Assembly: GCA_003483885.1 (NCBI GenBank)
Contig: DMXI01000398.1
Span: 1 to 15,839, forward strand
Reading direction: 5' to 3'
Source: Microscillaceae bacterium
Lineage (GTDB): Bacteria > Bacteroidota > Bacteroidia > Cytophagales > Microscillaceae
Length of the DNA stretch: 15,839 nt
In this document: in pieces, positions 7,440 through 15,144 of the stretch
Layout: each line of letters starts with the position of its first letter
Position numbering within the stretch: position 1 is the stretch's first letter
Program-made: the position numbers and the translations under genes
The notes under the pieces: generated by a model
The model's input: the letters and a program-made list of their open reading frames with translations, nothing else
The model's database searches: none
What the model was told of the DNA's origin: nothing

Positions 7440-8093
7440 TTAGGCCTGTAAGCTTTGTAAATAATCTACCACCTCTAGGTGTTTACCTTCCTTCGCAAAA
7501 TCCAATGCGGTTTTATGTTCATCAGTTTTTGCCAACCAATCTGCCCCATGTTTTACCAGCAACTTTACCAAGGCTAAATTACCCCGATGAGCAGCTGAAT
7601 GTATAGCCGTTACCCCTTGCATTTGTGATTGGTTTACATTCGCCCCATTTTCCAGTAATATCTGACTAATTACAGCATCGTTATACGCTACTGCAGCGTG
7701 TAATGCATTCACTTTAGAGGTATTATTTGCGGCCAAATTTGGATCAGCGTTTTGCTCAAGTAAGTACACTACTACTTCTTGGTTACCCAAAAATGCCGCC
7801 AAGCTAATGGCAGTAAATCCGTCGGGGGAATAAGCGTTGATTTGGGTTGGATGTACCTTCAAAAGTTCTTTGACCTTTGATAACATCCCAGCGGCGGCGG
7901 CTTCTTGTAAAGTATAGTAAGTTTTAAGGTTTTTAGCCTTTGTAATCAAGTTAGCTTGAAAACTATAGAGGATTTGCATAAATCCAGACTGGCCCCGTTC
8001 ATTGAGTTGATTTAACAGTTGAAGGTTTTGTGTAATCAAGTTTTCCACCGCAATAAAGTCTTTTTTTTGAAGTAATTCTGATAAATAATCCAT
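7440..8093 (-). CDS. Ankyrin-repeat protein
   Basis: From the ATG at 8093 the product is 217 residues (a GTG at 8096 directly precedes it). Residues 1-58 are helical and not repeat-like. Then come five ankyrin units: about 60-88 (LQEAAAAGMLSKVKELLKV), 91-120 (DGFTAISLAAFLGNQEVVVYLL), 126-157 (NALHAAVAYNDAVISQILLENGANVN), 159-190 (GVTAIHSAAHRGNLALVKLLVKHGAD) and 193-217 (KTALDFAKEGKHLEVVDYLQ). The last lacks its final turn and acts as a cap. Ankyrin units mediate protein binding, so the partner decides the function; none is identifiable here. No signal peptide, so cytoplasmic. It lies downstream of the M43 gene on the same strand, but a strong terminator separates them. Confidence 0.9.
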   Translation of the reverse strand: MDYLSELLQKKDFIAVENLITQNLQLLNQLNERGQSGFMQILYSFQANLITKAKNLKTYYTLQEAAAAGMLSKVKELLKVHPTQINAYSPDGFTAISLAAFLGNQEVVVYLLEQNADPNLAANNTSKVNALHAAVAYNDAVISQILLENGANVNQSQMQGVTAIHSAAHRGNLALVKLLVKHGADWLAKTDEHKTALDFAKEGKHLEVVDYLQSLQA

Positions 8094-8203
8094 CACATTT
8101 TTTGGTTCAGTTCTCCCTCTAACTTACCAAAATCGACTAACTCGATCAATAATTTTTCTTTTAGTTGTTAGGTTTTGAGGTTTAGTAGCTACTTTTTGAA
8201 GTT

Positions 8204-8241
8204 AAAAAAAATAGGCTACCTGTAACCACAAGTAACCTATT
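8204..8241 (-). terminator. Intrinsic terminator of the M43 protease gene
   Basis: Read on the minus strand, AATAGGTTAC (8241-8232) pairs with GTAGCCTATT (8219-8210) with one mismatch and a 12-nt loop, followed by an uninterrupted run of T. It starts about 38 nt after the protease stop codon and isolates the ankyrin gene. Confidence 0.85.
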
Positions 8242-8279
8242 GGTATTCTTATTTTATGAGGCAAAAGTACTCATTTAAC

Positions 8280-11200
8280 CTATTGGTAAATAAGTGTCTT
8301 ATGATAACTCTTATTGTTTTGAATCATTTGCATCTGATAAATGCCTTTGGGTAACCCTTTAAGGTTTAATTTTGCATTTGATCCATTGACACGCTCACTT
8401 CTTACCAATCTGCCTTGACTGTTGAAAACCCGAATAATTGATTGAGTCACGTTTCTATTGGGAGGGGTAAGAATGGTATATACACCATCAACGCTTGGGT
8501 TTGGAAACACCCTGGCTCCTTCGTCACTATTACTCATTCTGGCACCTGCCTGGGCTCCATTTGCCGATACTACCAGCGTATAATCTTCTACTTCCCCAGT
8601 CCAGCCATTGCCACAAGCAGTGCTTAGGGAATTGCCGTAAGATAAGCGAATGCGCATCCGAGTGGCTCCTGTAGTAGCTCCTGCTGGTACGGTTAGATTA
8701 GTATTGTAAGGCCCTGCGCCATTAAGTACTGTAGCTTCTCCGCTATCTTTAAAGTCGCCATCCCGATTCCAGTCTACCCAAATACTCAGCTTACTACTTG
8801 ACCAACTCGCACTAGGGGTTACCGTAATATTATAGTTCTGTCCAGTAGTTACATTGGTAGATTGGCTAGTGTAATCGCCATACCCACTTGAGGCCGAGGA
8901 ATTGTTAATGCTTCCTATTTGTACTTGGGTAATATGCTCTGAACCAGTCTGTTGAGCAGTAGCTGCGCAATACTCGGGAGTGGGAGGAGTTATCACGCCT
9001 GTTACAATATTTACAGTATAATCTTCTACTTCTCCATCGGCAAAATTACCACAAGCATTCGCAGCAGCTCCGTTGTATTTCATTGCAATACGCATACGAG
9101 TCGTAATTTCCAGGCCAGCTGGTACTGCGATGGTTCCACTCACTGTGGTAGTAGTACTACCCGAAGTATACACCAACTCTCCAGCATCGTCAAAATCGCA
9201 ATCACCATTGTAGTCAATCCATACTCTGAAATATTCGTTATAACTACTTCCCGAAAAGCCAGGGGTTAATTCAATTACATTATTTTCTCCTGCATTTAGG
9301 TCAATGGTTTGGCTCGTAAAATCGGTATAATTGGCGGCTCCCGAAGTATTGTTAAAGTTACCCACTTTTACTCCTGCAATATGCTCATAGCTAGAACGAT
9401 TGCTTGACGCTGCACAATAACTACAAGTAGCCGGGTTTACCGTAATGTAGGCGGTTTTAGTCAACGTATTGGAGCCATCTGCATTGGTAGCAGTCAGTAT
9501 CACATCATAGGTACCAGGCGTGTTATAAGTAACTACTGGGTTTTGAACAACGCTATTGGCAGGCATACCACCAGCAAACGTCCAATTCCAGGAAGTAGGC
9601 GTATTGGTAGATTGATCAGTAAAAGTCACACTCTGCCCGACTGTAATAGTGGTAACATTGGCCGTAAACGCAGCCACAGGCGGAGTAGGTGTAGTCCCAA
9701 TAGAAGTTTGCCCAGCTTTGATGGGTTCGTTAGGTTTTTCATGATACGCATGTTCCAATAATTTGTATGATTGGCCATCCGCTGCTACCTGAAGCTTTAA
9801 CCAGCCATAGTGAGTATTACCCGCATTGGTAAATCGCACTCCTACATAAGCAGTTTGGCCATTCCAGGCAGTATAGCTGGCGTTAGTTACATCGTGTAAA
9901 TCAGGATAGGCACCTCCTGCTTCCCACTGGCTGGCTGGCCCGATGATCGTATTGACAGTCAAAGGGGTCAGGTTACGCGTGCCTGCCGCACATACCGCGT
10001 CTTTTTCATAAGCTTCTAATTGGAAAGAAGTCTTCTCTGCATTATAAAAAATGCCATATCGAGTTGCATCACCTAACCCCAAATTAAACGCAGTCCAAAC
10101 CGCAGTGGTTGTTACCTCACTGTCAGGGTCTACATCTTGATATACAATCGTATAAACATTAATAAAGTTAATGGATAAATCAGGGGTAGCAAGGTTACTG
10201 CTGCCTGAAATGGCCGAGGCCAACAAGGTAACTTTTACATTGCTTACATCATTCGCAACCTCATGATTAGTGGCCACTCCAGTAAAAGACAAGGTAGCAG
10301 TAGTCGAGCTGGTAACTGTCACTTGAGCGGTTAGGCCAGCAGGAACATTGGTGGCGTTAAAATGAGTCCCTGCGGTTAAGTTTCCAGAACCAGTGGTGAA
10401 ACTAGCCCCGTTGAGTAAACTTAAAGTAATCGTTTCGTTGATGGTTCCATTGTTGGCAACATCTTCTTTGACTGAGGTTTTTGATACCGCCAAATTTCCT
10501 GAATCCAACAAAGTTTGCCCAGCCCGAATAGATGCATTGGGTTGTTCATGATAAGCATGTTCCAATAGTTTGTAAGATTGGCCATCAGCTGCTACTTCAA
10601 GCTTTAACCAACCATAGTGCGTGTTACCAGCATTGGTAAAGCGTACTCCAACGTAGGCCGTTTGGCCATTCCAGATAGTATAAGTAGCATTGGTTACATT
10701 ATGCAAATCTGGAAAAGCACCTCCTGCTTCCCATTGGCTAGATGGGCCAATACTTGTATTAAATGCCAAAGGGGTAAGGTTACGGGTTCCAGCCGCACAT
10801 ACCGCGTCCTTTTGATAAGCCTCTAAGTGAAACGATGTATTACTTGTGTTGTAAAAAACACCATAATCTGCATTCCCAGCCCCTAAGCTGAAAAAAGTCC
10901 AGGTAGCAGATGGTGTTACTTGTATATCGGCTATATCTTGATATATAATGGTATAAGGGTTTATAAAATCAATGCCTACGCCAGCAGTTGTAGGATTGCT
11001 TACATTAACTGCAAAAGCTGAGGAATTAAAAGTAATACTGATGTTATTAACACTATTGGCTTGAGCATGACTGCCAGCGTTCCCATTCAGTGAAATTTCA
11101 GCCGAAGTACTACTCAAAATAGTTACCTGAGCTGATAAGCCTGTTGGCAAACCACTTACACTAAACTGGCTAGGAGAAAGGTTGCCTGAAGAAGCGCTAA

Positions 11201-12359
11201 AAGTAGCTCCATCTAATAAGCTAATGCCTATTTTCTCATCTATGCTTCCGTTGTTGCCTATGCCTTCAGCAAAAGTGGTTTTAGCAAATACCAAACGGGG
11301 AGTAGGGGCTGAGTATAAGGTAGCAGCCAAGTTAGCTGCTGACCAAATGTTACTACGCTCTCCTACATTTGAGTTCATAGCAGCCAGCATACGTGTTTTT
11401 TGGCCCTCGGTAAACATCACCGTACAATTGCCATAATCCATGTAGTTTTGGGTGTTGTCTAAAGAGCCACAAGAGGTTCCGGTTAGGTTACACCCTGTAT
11501 TTCCAATGGTATTGGGGGTGTCTGCTACCCCATCGTCAAAACTACATCCGTTGGCATCACCATTGTTGCTTTGGTCGCCCCAAGTGTGTTTTAGGTTGGC
11601 CCAATGACCTACTTCGTGGGTCAGGATTTTGTAATGGGTAGCTACCGCTGTTCCAGTGCGTCCTACTGCCCAGTGTGAAGATACCACGCCATCATAAATT
11701 TCGTTGGTTCCCTCAGTGTCTCCTGGGTAAAAAGCAAATGCCGACCCATTACCTCCGTCGGAACTACGCACTACCCAAATGTTGAGGTATTTTTCCCTAG
11801 GCCAACGGATAAGCTGTTTCAAAGCCAATTGCCTTCCATTAGTAGTCAGGGCAGAACGGGTACGGGTAATACCAGTGGTTGGGTTACCATTGGGGTCTTT
11901 TTGAGCCAGCGCAAATTGAAACCCTACATTGGCCACAATACCTTTAAATGCATTGGCTACATTGGCCACTCCTGGGTTTTGTGCACTGAAGTCTTCATTC
12001 ATTTGTGCTACCGCATCTATAATCTGTGCATCAGAGATGTTTTCTACCCCGCCATCGTGTACCACATGAAATACCACTGGAATGGTATATGTTGTTTGAG
12101 TGATGCGTTGACGGGCAAAACGTCGGGTTTGCTGCTCTAACAATTGGTGGGCATCTTCCATTTGTTTTCTCAGAGCAGGATTGGACCTTTGCAACAAATG
12201 CTGATGCATATGTAAATGTGAGCATTTTGGGCTGTGTTGCTTATGCTGAGCTCTTCCTTGAGAAGGTACTATCAGCAATAAAACCAACAAGGTCGTAAAT
12301 AAATGCCCGATAAAGGAACAGGAGTTACCTCTTATTTTTTGGTACAATTGTGTATTCAT
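8280..12359 (-). CDS. T9SS-secreted M43 (pappalysin/cytophagalysin-type) metalloprotease with PKD and two GEVED domains
   Basis: This 1359-residue secreted protease has, in order: a signal peptide (1-37, VPSQGRA|QHK); a pro-region with Cys46 in a His-rich stretch, aligned with the KC/RCGT-like start seen in this family; and an M43 catalytic domain (~90-340). The zinc motif is HEVGHWANLKH with His248, Glu249, His252 and His258, followed by TWGD; the Met-turn is NYMDY (Met307). Next come two long repeats (360-616 and 627-885), each a beta-sandwich-like part followed by a part ending YVGVRFTNAGNTHYGWLKL. A PKD domain spans ~893-974, then two GEVED domains span ~978-1117 and ~1130-1264 with GEVEDY at 1109 and 1255. 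Last is a type A T9SS sorting domain (~1284-1359: VFPNPSVDGVY, GLPKGIYQMQM, KTLIYQ). It should be exported through the outer membrane and anchored or released. A TACCTTTG -7-like box lies upstream on the minus strand (12542-12535) without a matching -33. Confidence 0.95.
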   Translation of the reverse strand: MNTQLYQKIRGNSCSFIGHLFTTLLVLLLIVPSQGRAQHKQHSPKCSHLHMHQHLLQRSNPALRKQMEDAHQLLEQQTRRFARQRITQTTYTIPVVFHVVHDGGVENISDAQIIDAVAQMNEDFSAQNPGVANVANAFKGIVANVGFQFALAQKDPNGNPTTGITRTRSALTTNGRQLALKQLIRWPREKYLNIWVVRSSDGGNGSAFAFYPGDTEGTNEIYDGVVSSHWAVGRTGTAVATHYKILTHEVGHWANLKHTWGDQSNNGDANGCSFDDGVADTPNTIGNTGCNLTGTSCGSLDNTQNYMDYGNCTVMFTEGQKTRMLAAMNSNVGERSNIWSAANLAATLYSAPTPRLVFAKTTFAEGIGNNGSIDEKIGISLLDGATFSASSGNLSPSQFSVSGLPTGLSAQVTILSSTSAEISLNGNAGSHAQANSVNNISITFNSSAFAVNVSNPTTAGVGIDFINPYTIIYQDIADIQVTPSATWTFFSLGAGNADYGVFYNTSNTSFHLEAYQKDAVCAAGTRNLTPLAFNTSIGPSSQWEAGGAFPDLHNVTNATYTIWNGQTAYVGVRFTNAGNTHYGWLKLEVAADGQSYKLLEHAYHEQPNASIRAGQTLLDSGNLAVSKTSVKEDVANNGTINETITLSLLNGASFTTGSGNLTAGTHFNATNVPAGLTAQVTVTSSTTATLSFTGVATNHEVANDVSNVKVTLLASAISGSSNLATPDLSINFINVYTIVYQDVDPDSEVTTTAVWTAFNLGLGDATRYGIFYNAEKTSFQLEAYEKDAVCAAGTRNLTPLTVNTIIGPASQWEAGGAYPDLHDVTNASYTAWNGQTAYVGVRFTNAGNTHYGWLKLQVAADGQSYKLLEHAYHEKPNEPIKAGQTSIGTTPTPPVAAFTANVTTITVGQSVTFTDQSTNTPTSWNWTFAGGMPANSVVQNPVVTYNTPGTYDVILTATNADGSNTLTKTAYITVNPATCSYCAASSNRSSYEHIAGVKVGNFNNTSGAANYTDFTSQTIDLNAGENNVIELTPGFSGSSYNEYFRVWIDYNGDCDFDDAGELVYTSGSTTTTVSGTIAVPAGLEITTRMRIAMKYNGAAANACGNFADGEVEDYTVNIVTGVITPPTPEYCAATAQQTGSEHITQVQIGSINNSSASSGYGDYTSQSTNVTTGQNYNITVTPSASWSSSKLSIWVDWNRDGDFKDSGEATVLNGAGPYNTNLTVPAGATTGATRMRIRLSYGNSLSTACGNGWTGEVEDYTLVVSANGAQAGARMSNSDEGARVFPNPSVDGVYTILTPPNRNVTQSIIRVFNSQGRLVRSERVNGSNAKLNLKGLPKGIYQMQMIQNNKSYHKTLIYQ
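9705..11282 (-). repeat. Tandem ~800-bp duplication inside the M43 protease gene
   Basis: Residues 360-616 (11282-10512) and 627-885 (10481-9705) are two copies of the same segment, offset by about 267 residues. The first halves are moderately alike (SLLDGATF / SLLNGASF; GLSAQVT / GLTAQVT). The last ~107 residues are nearly identical: EKDAVCAAGTRNLTPL and QTAYVGVRFTNAGNTHYGWL recur. The DNA in that part differs mainly at silent positions, so the copies are not brand new and the protein sequence has been kept. Confidence 0.9.
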
Positions 12360-12400
12360 TTTTTTAGATAATTTGTGTAATATACTTGGGTTAAAACCTA

Positions 12401-12419
12401 ATCATGGCGTTGCCATGAT
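12401..12419. promoter_or_regulatory. Palindrome ATCATGGC-gtt-GCCATGAT upstream of M43 gene
   Basis: This is a perfect 8-bp inverted repeat with a 3-nt spacer, about 42 nt upstream of the protease start. It could be a dimeric regulator's operator, or an RNA hairpin if it lies in the 5' leader, as the candidate -7 box at 12535-12542 would imply. No T-tract follows on the minus strand, so it is not a terminator. Confidence 0.45.
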
Positions 12420-12440
12420 CAGCTTCTGAGTATACAGAGG

Positions 12441-12473
12441 CAGATTTTATAGAAAGGCCTTTATAAAAATCTG
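12441..12473. promoter_or_regulatory. 33-bp near-perfect palindrome upstream of M43 gene
   Basis: CAGATTTT (12441-12448) matches AAAATCTG (12466-12473), and the centre AAAGGCCTTT is itself palindromic; only small bulges interrupt the whole. With almost no loop it suits a protein-binding operator or cruciform better than a terminator. It lies between the candidate -7 box and the first palindrome. Confidence 0.45.
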
Positions 12474-12844
12474 TAGTTAATTGGGTTTAGAACTTGTACG
12501 GTTTAATGACAACAAGCCCTTACTTTATTGATTACAAAGGTAGAGGGGGATTGGGCTATTTGCCTCCGATTTTTTGACGAAGGCTGATATTATATTAACA
12601 TTTATTGGGTATTCAATCATTATTGCAAAACAATAAACCATTAATTAAGCTATTACAAGAATAAAATTTCAAACTAATAACCATATACTTTCTAAAAGCA
12701 TTTACCTGCCATTTTTAATTTTTCAATTTTCGTTTTTCACTTTAGAAAGGGTATTTTTCCATAAAGCATAAAAAGTTTTTATATTCAATGCAGCTTTATG
12801 CACCATCTTGAAACTGATACAAAGGCTTTAAAATCCCAAACACA

Positions 12845-13753
12845 ATGAATGAACGTACCCAAAAGATCCAAAAGGCATTAACTCACCTACAAAATGCGAA
12901 TTATGCTGGCTATTTTGAGGAAATAGGTCAAATAACTCCTCAATCTCTCAAACCATTTCTCAACCAACTAGAAGGGCAATTCATTGCAGGACAAGCACCT
13001 TGGGATTTTTATCAACATTTAGATAGGTTTGCCAAAAAAGTTGAAGCCGAATTGAGCAAAGAACCACCTGATACCACTTCTTCCAATACATCAAAACCTA
13101 ATAAGTCTCTACCTACTATTCTTACTGTATTTGCTAACCCTGACAAAGACCTGCCAGATCTTAATAAAGAACAAAGGAAAATTCAAGACGCTCTCAATGA
13201 TTTAAATCGTGACAATCTAATCAAGCATCTTTATAGAGCGAATACTGATAGAGATGACTTTTTCAACTTAATCCGAGGTTATAAAGTGGTTATTTTTCAT
13301 TACGCTGGACATGCCAATGAAAAAGCGGTGGAGTTACAGAATGGCCTAACAAATTTTACTCCTCTAGCCAAAGAGTTAATGAGCCGTAATAAAGAGACTT
13401 TAAAACTAGTATTTCTAAATGGGTGCTCTACTTTTGGCCATGTAGATTTATTGTTCGATTTGGGAGTACCTGCCGTCATTGCTACCTCAGTCAAAGTAGC
13501 CGATGAGCAGGCCACTACATTTGCCATCCATTTTTATAAATGCTTATCCAAAGGAGATAGCATCAAGATCGCTTACGAAAGTGCGGTCAATTATGTAAGC
13601 CATGATAGCTCTACATCCCGCTTTCGCAAGGTAGTATCTACTGCTGACAAAGATAAGTTGAAGAAAGATAGTAAGGAGTTTCCTTGGGGGCTTTATCTCA
13701 ATGACAAAAAAGCAGGTGAACAGAGTGTTGAGTTTATGTTGAATGTAGATTAA
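12845..13753 (+). CDS. CHAT-domain (caspase-like) cysteine protease with N-terminal effector-associated module
   Basis: This 302-residue cytoplasmic protein has two parts. Residues ~1-72 are all-helical (QKIQKALTHLQNANYAGYFE; PQSLKPFLNQLEGQFIAGQ; WDFYQHLDRFAKKVEAEL), resembling the short death-like effector-associated domains (EADs) that precede CHAT, caspase and other effectors in Bacteroidota conflict proteins. A Ser/Thr/Pro linker (73-88) follows. Residues ~89-285 are a CHAT domain: first strand TILTVFANP, then VVIFHYAGHAN with catalytic His156, LVFLNGCST with catalytic Cys194, the following GVPAVIATSVKV strand, and the closing FPWGLYL. Both catalytic residues are present, so it should be active. 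CHAT proteases cut partner proteins when activated. There is no NTPase, TPR or receptor domain here, so a partner in trans is expected through the N-terminal module. The ATG at 12845 is the only sensible start. Confidence 0.88.
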   Translation: MNERTQKIQKALTHLQNANYAGYFEEIGQITPQSLKPFLNQLEGQFIAGQAPWDFYQHLDRFAKKVEAELSKEPPDTTSSNTSKPNKSLPTILTVFANPDKDLPDLNKEQRKIQDALNDLNRDNLIKHLYRANTDRDDFFNLIRGYKVVIFHYAGHANEKAVELQNGLTNFTPLAKELMSRNKETLKLVFLNGCSTFGHVDLLFDLGVPAVIATSVKVADEQATTFAIHFYKCLSKGDSIKIAYESAVNYVSHDSSTSRFRKVVSTADKDKLKKDSKEFPWGLYLNDKKAGEQSVEFMLNVD

Positions 13754-13851
13754 AAGTAAGGAATTAGTATCCCTTTAGAAGAAGACACTTTAATTATCTA
13801 ATTATAGTACTGGGAGTATTTGGAATAAATAGGAAAGTTTTAAATACAATA

Positions 13852-14856
13852 TTACCTTCTCCAAACCCAAACTACCAAGTATCCACCCAATGCCCAGGCC
13901 CAAGTGTAACTGAGGTACACAACTAAACCATAGGACAAGTGCCAATAAAACATAATAGCTATACTAGCAAAAATGGTAAAATAACTAAATATAATTGCCA
14001 AGGTAAAATAAATGACAGAAGGTGTCTGTCGTAAAAAGCGGGCCAATAACATATTGAAAAGTACTAATACCAAAGTAACTGCTACGCCAAGCCAGTGATT
14101 AACTTCTTGTAGATGTTTATCATTCAATATATTGTGTAATACATTTAAGGAAGCCAATAATGGATAGCCGTAAGGGCTCAGGCTTTGAATATCAGCAGGT
14201 AAAGTATCACCTAAATATCCTAGATAGACAATTTTATTTCGAAATACTTCAGGTTGAAAATAATTATCTAACAGATCTTGTCCATCTCGTAATAGAATAC
14301 TGTTAAAACCTATCTGGTAGTTAATTAGAAGTGGATTGGGTAAATACCCTAATTTCTTTATTTGTTGCGGCCTGAATTTCTGAATAAGACTTCTCTCTAA
14401 GCTAGCCTTTGTAGGGTTCCAATAGCGAAAATAAGCTTCATTAGTCTTTACAGCACTTACTCTAGTAGCAACGCCCTCATAACGAATACATCCTTCATTA
14501 GGCGAATTATGTAGGACTATCTTGTGTTGGTGCTTTTGTAACACTTGTACCAATAAGTGATCATTTGGAGTTGTTTTGGTCTTGTCAAAACACACAAAAA
14601 TTGCCATAGCTTTTGGGGTAGCGTTACCTATGCTATCAATCAAAACGGTTAGTTGCTTACGAGGCAAATTTCCAATATTTACCAACACCAAATTAGTGTC
14701 TATGTGTTGCTCAATATTAGAATTAAAAACCCCGTCTTGGGTATTTAATTCCATGGCAAACATACGATGTGGACGAACCGAAGTGAAGGTATATAAAAAT
14801 ACCAATATCAGTAGTAAGGAAAAAGGAAGAATAAATAGTTTGATCTTTGTTTTCAT
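13852..14856 (-). CDS. CHASE2-domain membrane protein without an output domain
   Basis: From the ATG at 14856 the product is 334 residues (a TTG at 14859 is adjacent). Residues ~7-26 form a first membrane helix (FILPFSLLLILVFLYTF). Residues ~27-250 should be periplasmic and carry the CHASE2 pattern: LVLVNIGNLPRKQLTVLIDSI, then an acidic/aromatic middle, then FRNKIVYLGYLGDT, the LSPYGYPLLASLNVLHNIL block and a final strand. Three more helices follow (~254-273, 280-303, 306-330), ending in WVWRR. CHASE2 domains are extracytoplasmic sensors usually joined to kinases, adenylate cyclases or, in cyanobacteria, CHAT domains. Here the chain stops after the last helix, so any output must come from a separate protein. 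The gene converges on the CHAT gene with a ~100-nt gap that lacks a clear terminator. Confidence 0.82.
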   Translation of the reverse strand: MKTKIKLFILPFSLLLILVFLYTFTSVRPHRMFAMELNTQDGVFNSNIEQHIDTNLVLVNIGNLPRKQLTVLIDSIGNATPKAMAIFVCFDKTKTTPNDHLLVQVLQKHQHKIVLHNSPNEGCIRYEGVATRVSAVKTNEAYFRYWNPTKASLERSLIQKFRPQQIKKLGYLPNPLLINYQIGFNSILLRDGQDLLDNYFQPEVFRNKIVYLGYLGDTLPADIQSLSPYGYPLLASLNVLHNILNDKHLQEVNHWLGVAVTLVLVLFNMLLARFLRQTPSVIYFTLAIIFSYFTIFASIAIMFYWHLSYGLVVYLSYTWAWALGGYLVVWVWRR

Positions 14857-15144
14857 CAAGGTTAGTGCTGATTAACACTTTTTGAACGAATTTCCTCTCT
14901 CCTTGTTCCTTTGGGCTTTTCATCTACCTCCTCCACAACAAATAATGATACACGCCAATTGCTCACCAAAACCGTGTAACTATTGACACATTCTCAGTCG
15001 GTAGTAATAATAAAACTGAGGTCATCTACCATACTGTTGATTTTTTTTGTGGCGCTCGGTTACACCTTTGATGTCTTAAGCTGAACCTCACTCCTTATCT
15101 ATTACAAACTGTTGGTTGTTCTTGCTCAAAAAACAAAAATCCAA

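Larger units (their letters stand above)
12360..12844. other. 485-nt divergent intergenic region between M43 and CHAT genes
   Basis: There is no coding frame. On the M43 side are two palindromes (listed separately) and a -7-like TACCTTTG on the minus strand at 12542-12535. On the CHAT side, 12600-12844 is plain AT-rich DNA. It contains a small repeat ATAAAAA-G-TTTTTAT (12768-12782) and no promoter match I trust. Confidence 0.6.

Noticed and set aside
8262..8269. TACTTTTG on the minus strand, a -7-like box near the end of the M43 gene
   Set aside because: There is no -33 element at the right distance, and it lies upstream of the M43 terminator, so it would not serve the ankyrin gene.
8442..12225. 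Several open frames antisense to or out of frame with the M43 gene
   Set aside because: They are shadows of a long, well-supported coding frame; their translations are Ser/Thr/Ile- or Arg-rich and show no domain.
14723..14923. A 66-codon minus-strand frame overlapping the start of CHASE2
   Set aside because: It overlaps the clear signal/membrane start of CHASE2 in another frame and has no domain pattern.
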